DNA of 64,000 nucleotides from an uncultured Roseburia sp. (GCA_947564465.1 CANOCV010000005.1:18816-82815), one strand, 5' to 3'. Shown: positions 24,652 through 33,552, counted from the first letter of the stretch. Notes: generated from the letters alone by a model not told the origin. A program made the numbers and translations.

Positions 24652-26493
24652 TTATCTCTGCCCTTTTGGCGCCGTTTCCCCCTGCCGCTTTGAAGCATCC
24701 CCAGCCGTATACGGCAATATGATTGTCGATACTGTGCGGTCATCCTCCCCCCGTTTGATTTCTAGTCCGTACTCTTCGCCGTATACCAGCTTAATCCGCA
24801 GATTCACATTGCGAATTCCGATAGAAGTATGGCGTCCCCGCTGCGTTGGCAGCTTCGTATCATCTCCGGCAAGGATTGCCTGCATCCACTCAACATCCTC
24901 ATCCGAAATCGGTTTGCCGTTGTTAATGACACGCAGATACACATTGCTCTCATCATGAAAAATTTTCAACTCTATGACGCCGTTCTTCACGGCCTCCACT
25001 CCGTGTACAATCGCATTCTCGACAATCGGCTGCAAAATCAGCGGCGGAACCTGTATCCCCAACAGTCCGTCGTCTATCTCGCGCTCAATCCTCAAGCGCT
25101 GTCCAAAACGCATAGACATAATATAAAAATAGGCGTCGGTGCAGTGCAGCTCCTCCGACAAATGGATTTCTTTTACATTGGCGCGATTCATTCTGTAATC
25201 TAAAACCGTCCCAAGAGCCTCAATCATATTCGATACAACCGTGTCCCCGGACATCCTTGCCTGCCAATTCATCATTTCCAGCGTATTATTCAAAAAATGC
25301 GGATTCATCTGCGCCTGAAGCGCCTGTATCTGTGCATCCTTTCTCTCCAGCTTCTCATTATAAACAGAATCAAATAAATATTTTACCTGGTGAGACATTC
25401 TGTCAAATGCCTCCTTCAGGTCTAAAAATTCCTGATTCGGCATTTCCTCGCCCATTACCGTAACGCCGATTTCCCCCTCCTCCATACGCTTTGTGGCTTC
25501 CACCAGATTGCTGACCGGAATTTGAATCTGCCTCCTCAAAAAATAGATGCTGTACACCATCAGAGGCAAAAACAAAAGCATCATTCCCGCCGCCACCTCA
25601 TAAACAGAATAGAGGCTGGAATATAAGACATCTCTCTTCATTGTCACGATAACCCCAATATGATAGCCGTCATAACTCTTTTCATACAGATAGGCATTAT
25701 AATTCGCGTTTTTCGCCCGCTTTATCACACCGTTTCCTCTGCCGTCATACTGCCAGCGCATCTTTCCGAACAATTCTCTCTGTTCATTCTCCAATGTCCC
25801 GGCATCATAGAACGTAATCCCGCCATTTGCATTCCCCACGCAGATCATCATACTCTGCTTCATGTCCTCCCCCACGTCCTGAAAAATCTTGTCCCGATTC
25901 ACCTCGACAAGAAATGTCCCGTACCGCTGATAATCGGACGTCGTATATAAATTCCGGACAATATATATTTTCCCGTTCAGAACCTTTACATAGGCATAGG
26001 AGGTATCCCTTTCCATAATTTCCTTCATCTCTTTCTGAACATTTTTTATGTAATCATTATAAAGCACTCCCGTACGGGAACCATAACAATCCGGATTTTC
26101 GCTTCCAAACAGATAAAACGCATACATATTAAAACGCTCGTCCAGATAAAATTTTCCTCTTAAGCTGCTGTTTATATTCTGCAAAAATTCTGTCTGCGCC
26201 ATACTGCCATCCTGATAGTTTTCCCAATTTAACTCCCAGGTTCTCTCATACGATGGGCGCTGACAGAGGCTGATCACCTCATCCAACCGGATTGACATGA
26301 TGGATGCGGTATTGGCCAGCTCCTTCTCCATCAGATTTTCAGCCTTATCTATAATCCCCCTCCGGTAGGAAATAATCGTAAATGTAAAAAACACTGCAAT
26401 CGGAACGACCCAGCAAAGTATCATAAACGTTAGCAGGCGCTTATTCAACGACTTCAGTCCCGTTTTATCCTTAGCTCCAACTATCGGCCCCAT
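24652..26493 (-). CDS. YesM-type sensor histidine kinase
   Basis: This is a 613-residue membrane kinase. A first transmembrane helix (MILCWVVPIAVFFTFTI) is followed by an extracellular sensor of about 240 residues. Then come a second helix (AAGMMLLFLPLMVYSIYFL), a HAMP-like segment, and the His_kinase motif with the phosphorylated His in QMNPHFLNN. The ATPase domain has Asn in PIVENAIVHG and a GIGIRNV-like G box. The start is the ATG at 26493, with AAGGAG 6 bases upstream; the first ATG at 26508 lacks one. It is the first gene of an operon with the binding lipoprotein and AraC-type regulator, typical of carbohydrate sensing in Clostridia. Confidence 0.9.
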   Translation of the reverse strand: MGPIVGAKDKTGLKSLNKRLLTFMILCWVVPIAVFFTFTIISYRRGIIDKAENLMEKELANTASIMSIRLDEVISLCQRPSYERTWELNWENYQDGSMAQTEFLQNINSSLRGKFYLDERFNMYAFYLFGSENPDCYGSRTGVLYNDYIKNVQKEMKEIMERDTSYAYVKVLNGKIYIVRNLYTTSDYQRYGTFLVEVNRDKIFQDVGEDMKQSMMICVGNANGGITFYDAGTLENEQRELFGKMRWQYDGRGNGVIKRAKNANYNAYLYEKSYDGYHIGVIVTMKRDVLYSSLYSVYEVAAGMMLLFLPLMVYSIYFLRRQIQIPVSNLVEATKRMEEGEIGVTVMGEEMPNQEFLDLKEAFDRMSHQVKYLFDSVYNEKLERKDAQIQALQAQMNPHFLNNTLEMMNWQARMSGDTVVSNMIEALGTVLDYRMNRANVKEIHLSEELHCTDAYFYIMSMRFGQRLRIEREIDDGLLGIQVPPLILQPIVENAIVHGVEAVKNGVIELKIFHDESNVYLRVINNGKPISDEDVEWMQAILAGDDTKLPTQRGRHTSIGIRNVNLRIKLVYGEEYGLEIKRGEDDRTVSTIILPYTAGDASKRQGETAPKGQR

Positions 26494-26558
26494 AAAATTC
26501 TCCTTCATTTTTCATACTTACAGCATACCATATTTTTAAAACATCGGCAAACTCGTAA

Positions 26559-26587
26559 TTGACAACAAAAACACGTTATGCTATGAT
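26559..26587 (+). promoter_or_regulatory. Promoter of the ABC-F leader
   Basis: A perfect TTGACA -35 (26559-26564) is separated by 17 bp from TATGAT (26582-26587). Transcription would start near 26594, about 280 bases before the ABC-F start codon. Confidence 0.8.
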
Positions 26588-26593
26588 GACCCT

Positions 26594-26832
26594 ATCTTAA
26601 GGAGAGAGGTGAAAAGATGCGGAGATAATTTACTTTTGATTACATGAAGCGTTCAGACAGCAGGGGATTCCCCCGATTGCTGTTTTATCATGTTGCCAAA
26701 AGTGGATTATGTTCTCATAACCTCTCTTTTTGTGTGCGAAATTTTTATAGAACGGTGTCTGTATAGATATCTCCTAAATCATGAGGTTATAGTATGTAAT
26801 GGAACTGTTTGGCAGCAAATGGTTCCTTTTTT
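26594..26832 (+). promoter_or_regulatory. Attenuator leader with three-codon uORF before the ABC-F gene
   Basis: A ribosome site (GGAGAGAGG) precedes a mini-ORF, ATG CGG AGA TAA (26617-26628). Next is a hairpin (26658-26682). The segment AACCTCTCT (about 26719-26727) can pair either with the uORF ribosome site or with ATGAGGTTAT at 26781-26790. The leader ends in a terminator. This is the layout expected for drug-induced ribosome-mediated attenuation of ABC-F genes. Confidence 0.65.
26801..26832 (+). terminator. Leader terminator upstream of the ABC-F gene
   Basis: An 11-bp stem with wobble pairs (GGAACTGTTTG / CAAATGGTTCC, loop GCAG) is followed by six T residues. It is placed 40 bp before the coding region, so it likely stops transcription unless the leader refolds. 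Confidence 0.75.
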
Positions 26833-26871
26833 GTCCCAAACGACAAAAGGACCGCGAAAGGAGAATGAAAT

Positions 26872-28398
26872 ATGGCACAAATTAATGTAAGCAATCTAAG
26901 CTTTGCCTATGAGGGAAGCTTTGACAATATTTTTGAAAACGTATCGTTTTCGATTGATACAAACTGGAAGCTTGGCTTCATCGGACGCAACGGAAAGGGC
27001 AAAACTACTCTTTTAAATCTATTGCAGGGAAAATACGAATACACGGGAACTATCAGCGCTTCCACGGTATTTGACTATTTTCCGTACCGAATCAGCGCAG
27101 AGCAAACGCGTTTGCCTGCGGCTGACTTTATAAATGATATAAAGACGTGGTGTGAACCCTGGCGCGTAATATGCGAGCTGGAAGAATTGTGCGAAAACGC
27201 GGAAATACTATACAGGCCGTTTCATACCTTAAGTCCCGGAGAACAGACTAAAATTTTGCTTGCGGTTTTGTTTTCCGGAGACAATGACTTTCTGCTGATT
27301 GACGAACCGACAAATCACTTAGATTATGAATCCAGGACAAATGTCAAAAAATACCTGTCCTCAAAGAAAGGCTTCCTTCTTGTATCGCACGACAGGGATT
27401 TGCTGGATGCCTGTGTAGACCATGTTCTTGTATTAAACAGGCAGACGCTTGAAATTCAAAACGGCAATTTTTCCTCCTGGTGGGAAAACAAACAGCGCAG
27501 GGATCAATTTGCCGTTTCCGAAAACGAAAAGCATCTTCGGGAAATCGCAAAACTCAATCAGGCGTCAAAACGCAGTTCGGAATGGGCCAATAAAAACGAG
27601 CGCACGAAAATCGGATTTGATCCGATAAAAGACCACGACAGATCTATAAGTGCAAGAGCCTATATCGGAGCCAAAACAAAAAAGATGCAGAATAGGGTAA
27701 CACAGATGCAGCGACGAATCCATCGCGAAATTGCAGAAAAAGAAAATCTCCTGTGCGATTTGGAGCAAACGACAGATTTAAAGCTGACGCCGCTTATCCA
27801 TCACAAGAAAACACTCGTGAATATCAAAGAGTATTCCGTCCAGTACCAGGGTGCGTCTCATCCGGTTTTTACAGACCTGACCTTTCATATAGACAGCGGT
27901 GAACGGATTGCACTGCACGGCAAAAACGGATGCGGAAAATCCACACTGCTTAAAATGATTCTGGAAAAATCCATGCATACGGATACCGGTATATCTGTGA
28001 CGGAATCCGGCATCTGCGAGACTGTGGGCGGGCTGATCATTTCATATGTCAACCAGGATACCTCCATGTTAAAAGGCAGTATTTCTCAATTCTGCACACA
28101 GCATAACCTGAACGAAAGCTTATTCTGCGCCATCCTCAGACAGCTTGATATGGAACGCACCCAATTTCTAAAAAACATGGAGGACTATTCTGCCGGACAG
28201 AAAAAGAAAATACTGATCGCCGCCAGCCTACTCACTCCGGCACATCTGTATGTATGGGACGAACCGCTAAATTATATCGATGTGTTTTCCCGAATGCAGA
28301 TAGAAAAATTACTTTTGACCTACCAGCCGACGATGGTGTTTGTAGAACACGATGTACGCTTCCGTGAAAAAATAGCGACAAGAACGATTGATTTATAA
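26872..28398 (+). CDS. ABC-F ribosomal protection protein (Lsa/CplR-like)
   Basis: This 508-residue cytosolic protein has two ATPase domains and no membrane segments. Walker A motifs are GRNGKGKTT and GKNGCGKST. Signatures are LSPGEQTK and YSAGQKKK, and Walker B regions are LLIDEPTNHLD and VWDEPLNYID. Between them lies a basic inter-domain linker (about residues 190-300), the part that reaches the ribosomal peptidyl-transferase region in antibiotic-resistance ABC-F proteins. Lsa/CplR members protect against lincosamides, pleuromutilins and streptogramin A. The attenuator leader supports a resistance role, but the exact spectrum cannot be read from sequence. AAAGGAG lies 7-8 bases before the ATG. 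Confidence 0.85.
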   Translation: MAQINVSNLSFAYEGSFDNIFENVSFSIDTNWKLGFIGRNGKGKTTLLNLLQGKYEYTGTISASTVFDYFPYRISAEQTRLPAADFINDIKTWCEPWRVICELEELCENAEILYRPFHTLSPGEQTKILLAVLFSGDNDFLLIDEPTNHLDYESRTNVKKYLSSKKGFLLVSHDRDLLDACVDHVLVLNRQTLEIQNGNFSSWWENKQRRDQFAVSENEKHLREIAKLNQASKRSSEWANKNERTKIGFDPIKDHDRSISARAYIGAKTKKMQNRVTQMQRRIHREIAEKENLLCDLEQTTDLKLTPLIHHKKTLVNIKEYSVQYQGASHPVFTDLTFHIDSGERIALHGKNGCGKSTLLKMILEKSMHTDTGISVTESGICETVGGLIISYVNQDTSMLKGSISQFCTQHNLNESLFCAILRQLDMERTQFLKNMEDYSAGQKKKILIAASLLTPAHLYVWDEPLNYIDVFSRMQIEKLLLTYQPTMVFVEHDVRFREKIATRTIDL

Positions 28399-28432
28399 CC
28401 ATGCGGGGAGATTCCTCCCCCGCATGGCTTTT
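28399..28432 (+). terminator. Terminator of the ABC-F gene
   Basis: A strong stem (CCATGCGGGG.. / ..CCCCGCATGG) begins at the stop codon and is followed by a short T-rich run. Confidence 0.8.
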
Positions 28433-28439
28433 CAACATA

Positions 28440-28970
28440 TTATGCAAGTAATCTCCCGTCCAAATAAGAACATCTTGTCTTGTATTCGGGATAGAACAAC
28501 ATCGTCAACTCATCATACGTGATTGCTGCACAATATATTTTATCAGCAATCATATCAAAATCTTCATTTCCTGTTTTGACGGGACATTTATTCTTATTGT
28601 TCACATAAGCAAGCTTTTCTTCATAACCATATCGATGATGGTTTGTTCCATGCTCTCTGTCTCGCAATACCATTTGCTGCACTAATGTTTCATTGAGATT
28701 CATATTCGCAAGATGGCTGCTTATTAAAAAATCTTTTCTGTAGAGCTTGCCCAATGCCTGAATCTGAACAAACCAAAAACGATTCACATTTTCCATAGAC
28801 CAATTCTGATTTTCGATGTCCTCTTTCTTTTGCTGTAATTTCGCTCCTCTTGGTTCGTCTTTCGGAATGATAACATCTCTAATCTTGACTCAATCAACCT
28901 CCGGCAACAGAAAAATACAATTAATAAATTTGTCCAATTCTGTTATTACAGTTTCTTCGTTAATCTGCAT
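28440..28970 (-). pseudogene. Uncharacterised protein gene interrupted by an in-frame TGA
   Basis: ATG 28970 has AAGGAG 5 bases upstream and opens 26 codons (beginning MQINEETV) before TGA at 28890-28892. The same frame then runs on without a break to 28440, giving about 177 codons in all. The 3' part, which alone could start at 28796, includes MENVNRFWFVQIQALGKLYR and a tail of about 100 residues. It faintly recalls the helical C-terminal part of aminoglycoside-type nucleotidyltransferases, but I see no catalytic GS-DxD motif. Family assignment is therefore weak. The in-frame stop suggests decay, or a sequencing error. Confidence 0.55.
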
Positions 28971-29081
28971 ACAAACTCCTTCTTTCTATATATCCAAACA
29001 CTTTGATAACGAACCAGTTTATTTCATTAAACTTCAAACAGATTATACTTCTGGATCTTCACAATTTTTCCTCTCAAAAAT

Positions 29082-29579
29082 CTATGAAATGATTTGATGC
29101 ATAATTTCATAAAACTCATCCTTAGCATATTGCTCCATATACGGACTGTGACCGCATTTATCTAACACATAGGTTTCGCATGCAACCTCTACTTCCTGCA
29201 ATGATATGGTTATTCCATTTACCGGATAAGGGTTCGTTGCCCCTTGTATCAAATAAAGTTTACACTTAATGCTTCTAAACGAGTCTGATATTTTCCCACT
29301 TGTTCTTAACCGGGCAGTTTCACTGCAAATAGTATTATGCATTTCACTATCTACTTTGTCTGCTTTATGTAGTTCGCTATCTTGCAAACAGTAGTTATCA
29401 GACTTCTGAAATAAAAGCGATATTCTTTTCATATCTTCATCAGTAGCCTTATTGTTGATTAGCCTTTCATAAATTGCACTTTCTTTACATACCTCTCTTC
29501 GCAATGCCTCAAAAATATTTTCATATTCTCTGATTTTTCCAGCAGGAATTGCAAATGTCTCTTTCATGTCTTTTTCCAA
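29082..29579 (-). pseudogene. Alpha/beta-hydrolase, C-terminal part only
   Basis: 165 residues match the lid and C-terminal half of an alpha/beta hydrolase. They include the late strand with a substrate/acid region (KCKLYLIQGATNPYP) and the catalytic-type His in LDKCGHSPYMEQ. The N-terminal half with the nucleophile elbow (GxSxG) is absent, and nothing upstream in any frame supplies it. The gene is probably a 5'-deleted remnant. The ribosome site before the ATG is weak. It lies in a cluster of broken genes. Confidence 0.6.
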
Positions 29580-29628
29580 TCATTTTGCATTTGAATATTA
29601 TAATGAGTTTGCTGATTCCGAATCTGTA

Positions 29629-29976
29629 TTAGTTAGGGAAACTTCTAAAATAGATTATATTTCTATCAGGATCGTAAAAGCTCATATTAACAGCTCCCCA
29701 AGGACGCTTCGTAGGTTTTTCAATTATTTCAACTCCCATTTCAAGCAACTTTTGATATTCCGCATCTATATCACCTACAGTAAATGCTAAGCTAATATTC
29801 TGATTATTGTTATTCTTATGTGAACTATCATTATATATCGTAAATTGTGTTTCTTCACTTATTAGTGTTTGATGTGTTTCATCATTACTACCATTATCTA
29901 TTTCAAATAATTGTTTATAAAAATTTGCAAGTTTAATCACATCGTTTGTGTTTAGACACACTTCACCAATTCTCAT
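29629..29976 (-). CDS. VOC-family (glyoxalase/bleomycin-resistance fold) protein
   Basis: This 115-residue protein has the vicinal oxygen chelate fold. It opens RIGEVCLNTNDVIKLANFY and ends with RPWGAVNMSFYDPDRNIIYF, the usual metal-site region. Such proteins bind or modify small molecules, or sequester antibiotics. An AGGTG ribosome site precedes the ATG. It is full length for the family and appears intact among degraded neighbours. The substrate is unknown. Confidence 0.8.
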   Translation of the reverse strand: MRIGEVCLNTNDVIKLANFYKQLFEIDNGSNDETHQTLISEETQFTIYNDSSHKNNNNQNISLAFTVGDIDAEYQKLLEMGVEIIEKPTKRPWGAVNMSFYDPDRNIIYFRSFPN

Positions 29977-30021
29977 ATATACACCTCATTCTCCACATGT
30001 AATAGATATTTTCCTTATATC

Positions 30022-30214
30022 TTACTTAAAGACATCTGTATTAAAAACTTCTAATAAATTTCCAACACCAGTAACTCCTTCTGGAATTTCTCTACCTCCT
30101 CAATTTATCCCTAACCTTTCCAGTATCAAATATCTCTTGTGCTACCTTCTTAATCACTTCTCCATCTTCATGCACAACTGTACCATAAAAATCTATGAAT
30201 ACCGCTTTAACCAT
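30022..30214 (-). pseudogene. HAD-superfamily hydrolase with internal deletion
   Basis: The N-terminal 40 codons carry a degenerate HAD motif I (AVFIDFYGTVVHEDG, where family members read DxDGT) and stop at TAG 30092. Immediately downstream, in another frame, about 20 codons (IPEGVTGVGNLLEVF...) ending at TAA 30022 resemble a HAD C-terminal tail. The catalytic core between them is missing. The piece lies 28 bp after the HD-domain gene. Confidence 0.6.
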
Positions 30215-30241
30215 TCATATTTGCTCTTCACAACTTGATAT

Positions 30242-30886
30242 TTATTTAATCCCTTCCCATTCATCCATGAATTCTGCGATATAATCTTTCATATATGTTT
30301 CTCTGGCTTTTGCAATATCTTTTGCCGTGCATGTATTCATCAATTCAGTCAATCTAAACAACTTTTCATAAAAGTGATTAATTGTTGTAGATATGTGATT
30401 ATTATATTCTTCTTTTCCCATATCCATATTGGGTTTGATATCCGGATGATGCATCAATCTGTTATGATTTCCACCATAAGCAAAAGCTCTAGCTATTCCT
30501 ATAGCCCCTATTGCATCCAATCGGTCGGCATCTTGCACACATTTTCCCTCTAAGTTCTTTGGTATAACTGACTCTTTTCCTGCATATGAAATTTCATCTA
30601 TAATTTGACATATCTCACAAATAGTTATTTCATCAATATTATTCTCCATCAAAAAACTTCGTGCATTTGCTTTTTCTGCATGTGTATTCGGCGACATTTT
30701 TATATCATCAACATCATGTAATAATGCCGCAAGTTGTACGATTTCCAAATTTGCATTTTCTTTTTCAGCAATATGTGTTGCCATTCTAAAAACACGAAAA
30801 GTATGAAAATAATCATGACCACTATAATCATTTTCAAATATTTTTTTCACATACTCCAATGCTTGATTAATTATTTCTCTATTCAT
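30242..30886 (-). CDS. HD-domain phosphohydrolase
   Basis: This 214-residue cytosolic HD-superfamily protein has the metal-binding set His in YFHTFRV, the HD pair in ALLHDVDD, and a downstream Asp in QDADRLDAIGAIG. Relatives hydrolyse phosphate esters of nucleotides; the substrate here is unknown. It is full length for the YedJ-like HD group. A weak GGTGA ribosome site lies before the ATG. Base composition is AT-rich like its neighbours, consistent with recent acquisition. Confidence 0.82.
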   Translation of the reverse strand: MNREIINQALEYVKKIFENDYSGHDYFHTFRVFRMATHIAEKENANLEIVQLAALLHDVDDIKMSPNTHAEKANARSFLMENNIDEITICEICQIIDEISYAGKESVIPKNLEGKCVQDADRLDAIGAIGIARAFAYGGNHNRLMHHPDIKPNMDMGKEEYNNHISTTINHFYEKLFRLTELMNTCTAKDIAKARETYMKDYIAEFMDEWEGIK

Positions 30887-31125
30887 AAATCACCATTAAG
30901 TTGTTAAGGAAAAAATCGGAGTTGGCGAGCAAAGTCGCGTCCCTTTAACCACTATCTATCCAAATTTATGAATTTTTAAATCTTTAATTCATCATTTTGG
31001 ACATAAGAATAAACATTCACAATTCCTTTTTTTGATTTCCTATCAGCCCATTTATACGCCCTCATATTCTACCCGCTGTCAAATCTAAGCATCCAAACCT
31101 TGCCGAAAACGACTTTACTTCGCAA
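30887..31125. other. AT-rich intergenic region, nothing recognised
   Basis: About 240 bp lie between the MmcQ/YjbR-like gene and the HD gene. I see no ORF with a ribosome site, no clear terminator and no RNA gene. Confidence 0.4.
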
Positions 31126-31491
31126 CTATCCCAGTTCCAAAATTTCCCTCTGTTTTTTCTTGCTAAGACCTTCAAGCACCAATTGGTATGATTTATCCAA
31201 AAAATCTTTGACCAATTCGTCCGGAACCTCTCCGTCCGGTCGAATGGAATTCCAATGTACCTTATTCATGTAATACCCGGGAACTATGTCCTTATACTGC
31301 GCTCTGAAAAAATCTCCCTCTGACGGTTCCAATTTCAATGTAATATAATATGGCTCATCATTCTCGCCCAGGCAGATTGCAGCGAACATTTTCCCGCCAA
31401 TCTGGTAACGAATCCAATTCCATTCCTCCTTAAAATCTTTTGTAACGCCTTTTTTCGCCAATAAATAATCATCGATCCATGTATATCTCAT
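31126..31491 (-). CDS. MmcQ/YjbR family protein
   Basis: This 121-residue small protein is of the MmcQ/YjbR family (double-wing fold resembling DNA-binding CyaY-like proteins). Family features are KLEPSEGDFFRAQYKDIVPGYYMNKVHWNSI and the C-terminal DKSYQLV helix. Its function in bacteria is not established. The ATG overlaps the stop of the acyltransferase upstream (ATGA), suggesting translational coupling. Confidence 0.85.
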   Translation of the reverse strand: MRYTWIDDYLLAKKGVTKDFKEEWNWIRYQIGGKMFAAICLGENDEPYYITLKLEPSEGDFFRAQYKDIVPGYYMNKVHWNSIRPDGEVPDELVKDFLDKSYQLVLEGLSKKKQREILELG

Positions 31492-32543
31492 ATCCTATTC
31501 CTCTCTGCGAATTGATTTTTAACACTGAAAACAAAATGATAAGCCAACACCGACAGCACAAAGCTTCCGATACCGATTCCCAACACCTGTACAGCCATAT
31601 TGCCGCTCATCCGCACAATATAGTACGCAAGTACAACCAGAATAGACTGATGTAACAGATAAATCGGATACGACGCCCTGTTAAAATATTCCGTAAATCT
31701 TGTCCTCTTATTCAAAAAACGCTTTCCGAAAACCAGCAAAACTAATATTGTATTCCACCCAATATAGTTGACCCACAGATCTCCGTAGTAATCAAAATTA
31801 TAATACAACGCCACCAGCGCAATGGTTCCGATTACGCATAAAACCGCCAGCCATTTTATTTTTGCCTCCAGCTTTTCTATGACTAAGTCATTGCTTAACA
31901 CATAATATCCGATTAAATATAAGGTCAAATCCTTTCCGATGCTATAACCTCCAAAGTTTCCTATATAGTACATAAGCCATATTGGAACAAACAGAAAGAA
32001 AATTCCAGGCACAGGCATTTTCCCCGTGCGGTCTGCGACCCTCTCATATGGTACAAATCGAAACAAAATCAATGTAACCATTGAAATGAAAAACAAAAAT
32101 AAAATAAACCAAAGATGTCCCGGCGTAAGTGCTCCGTCATAACCGCTGAAATCCGTAAGATGCGTGAAAAAATATTTCCAATGTTCAAAAAAACTGCCCT
32201 TATAACCGTCAAAATATTTTCTCGCATACAGAGTTTGAAATGGAACGAGCAATATCATTCCACCCAAAAACGGAAACAGAAGCTTTTGAATCCTCTGCCT
32301 GATAAATTGTTTTGTTGTCCGTATTTCTAAAGCATATCTTGCGCTCATCCCCGCCAAAACAAAAAGTATTGGCATAAACCATGGATTCACCAATACAATC
32401 AATGTACTTAACAGTTTGTTTTCGCCCTGCCATATGTAAAAACCCGAACCAAAGTTGTTCCAGATCATAAACGTATGTACCGGAAACAACAGAAGAATCG
32501 TCAGATTCCGCAGATTATCAATATAATATTTCCTCTTTCCCAT
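31488..32543 (-). CDS. Acyltransferase 3 family membrane protein
   Basis: This 351-residue integral membrane protein has about ten helices. It starts with the family hallmark (KYYIDNLRNLTILLLFPVHTF, with the catalytic-type His in the first helix) and contains the conserved LTPGHLWFILFLF stretch. Such enzymes transfer acyl groups to surface polysaccharides, antibiotics or other extracytoplasmic acceptors; the acceptor is unknown. It is coupled by a 4-bp overlap to the MmcQ-like gene and follows the DUF5713 gene by 6 bp. Confidence 0.85.
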   Translation of the reverse strand: MGKRKYYIDNLRNLTILLLFPVHTFMIWNNFGSGFYIWQGENKLLSTLIVLVNPWFMPILFVLAGMSARYALEIRTTKQFIRQRIQKLLFPFLGGMILLVPFQTLYARKYFDGYKGSFFEHWKYFFTHLTDFSGYDGALTPGHLWFILFLFFISMVTLILFRFVPYERVADRTGKMPVPGIFFLFVPIWLMYYIGNFGGYSIGKDLTLYLIGYYVLSNDLVIEKLEAKIKWLAVLCVIGTIALVALYYNFDYYGDLWVNYIGWNTILVLLVFGKRFLNKRTRFTEYFNRASYPIYLLHQSILVVLAYYIVRMSGNMAVQVLGIGIGSFVLSVLAYHFVFSVKNQFAERNRI

Positions 32544-32549
32544 GTCCCA

Positions 32550-32876
32550 TTACCAGTCCCGCTCGCCGATCGCATCCTCCACATCAATACCGATATCAAA
32601 CCAACGCAGTATATACTCCACTGTTTCACCGATACTTTCCCTCGCGCCGGTTTCTAATTCGCTGTCATTGTCCTCAAATTCCTCCTGCAAATCATTGATT
32701 GCCAGCGTCATTTCGTCGAATTTTTCCTGTATTTTTTCTAAATCCCTTTCTCCTGTCTCCAGAAAAGCAATCACGTTCTGCAACAAAATCTTTATCTTAT
32801 CTACCAGAAAATTCGGAAAATACCCGTCCCGATACATATCCTCAAGCAGCTTGTAATCCTCATCAAATTTTTTCAT
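32550..32876 (-). CDS. DUF5713-like protein
   Basis: A 108-residue acidic protein contains the LLEDMYRDGYFPNFLVDKIK stretch that I associate with DUF5713 (function unknown). The start is the ATG at 32876: GGAGG lies 6 bases upstream, embedded in the last codons of the preceding gene, and only two bases separate its stop from this ATG. The two upstream in-frame starts lack a ribosome site. Confidence 0.7.
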   Translation of the reverse strand: MKKFDEDYKLLEDMYRDGYFPNFLVDKIKILLQNVIAFLETGERDLEKIQEKFDEMTLAINDLQEEFEDNDSELETGARESIGETVEYILRWFDIGIDVEDAIGERDW

Positions 32877-32878
32877 AT

Positions 32879-33376
32879 TCATCCTCCATATAATTCTTTT
32901 CTTAATTTTCCGCAAATCGCAGCCATTTCCATCATATCTTCTTCCGACTCCATTTCGCTTAAATCATAGGCGAGCGGTGCAGACACAAAATCCTCCAGAG
33001 TCCTGTTTATTAACTCGTGCTCCTCCGGCATGGCTGTAATACAAACGTCAGGCACAACGGCCTCCTCCAAATCGCCCCCAAATAATTCATCCAGGTTAAC
33101 ACTTCCGCTTATTTTACACTCTAAAAGCAAAGCGGCAAGGTCGGTGACAAGAGCAATCGCATAATGGATATCGCGCTCCCATCCTTCGGAATCCGTAAAC
33201 GTCAAAGGAACATCCGGCTCCCGAAAATCACCATGCAGATTATCCAGCCCAAAATCGGAAAATATCTCTGCCAAAGGTATTTCCTTCTTTTGCTTTCCTG
33301 CTAAGTGCTCTACAAGCGTCAAACTGTCATCCGTATCGCCGATGTAATTTCCCCAATACTTCTTTGCAATATACAT
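32879..33376 (-). CDS. Hypothetical acidic protein, possible partner of DUF5713
   Basis: This 165-residue protein has no recognised family, no signal peptide and no membrane segment. The N-terminus reads MYIAKKYWGNYIGDTDDSL, and acidic and aliphatic residues dominate. GGAGG lies before the ATG. The next gene starts two bases after its stop and uses a ribosome site inside this ORF, so the two are translated together. Paired small acidic proteins sometimes act as immunity proteins, but nothing here proves that. Confidence 0.65.
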   Translation of the reverse strand: MYIAKKYWGNYIGDTDDSLTLVEHLAGKQKKEIPLAEIFSDFGLDNLHGDFREPDVPLTFTDSEGWERDIHYAIALVTDLAALLLECKISGSVNLDELFGGDLEEAVVPDVCITAMPEEHELINRTLEDFVSAPLAYDLSEMESEEDMMEMAAICGKLRKELYGG

Positions 33377-33473
33377 TTCCTTCCTCCAGTCTGCCTGTTT
33401 TCAATTTTATCTTATCACACCGCCTGATAATTATCCATATGCTATTCCACTTCTCCTATTTTTTTATTAAAAC

Positions 33474-33552
33474 GATTCGGGTGTCAAAAGGTTGTGAACA
33501 AGAAGAACGCTGGCAATAAAAACTTTTTTCACAACCTTTTGACACCCGAATC
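33474..33552. repeat. Perfect 25-bp inverted repeat with 29-bp loop
   Basis: Arms lie at 33474-33498 and 33528-33552 (core GGGTGTCAAAAGGTTGTGAA and its complement). Perfect arms of this length with a short loop suggest a small palindromic mobile element or a strong bidirectional hairpin. It abuts the end of a broken GNAT gene. Confidence 0.8.
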
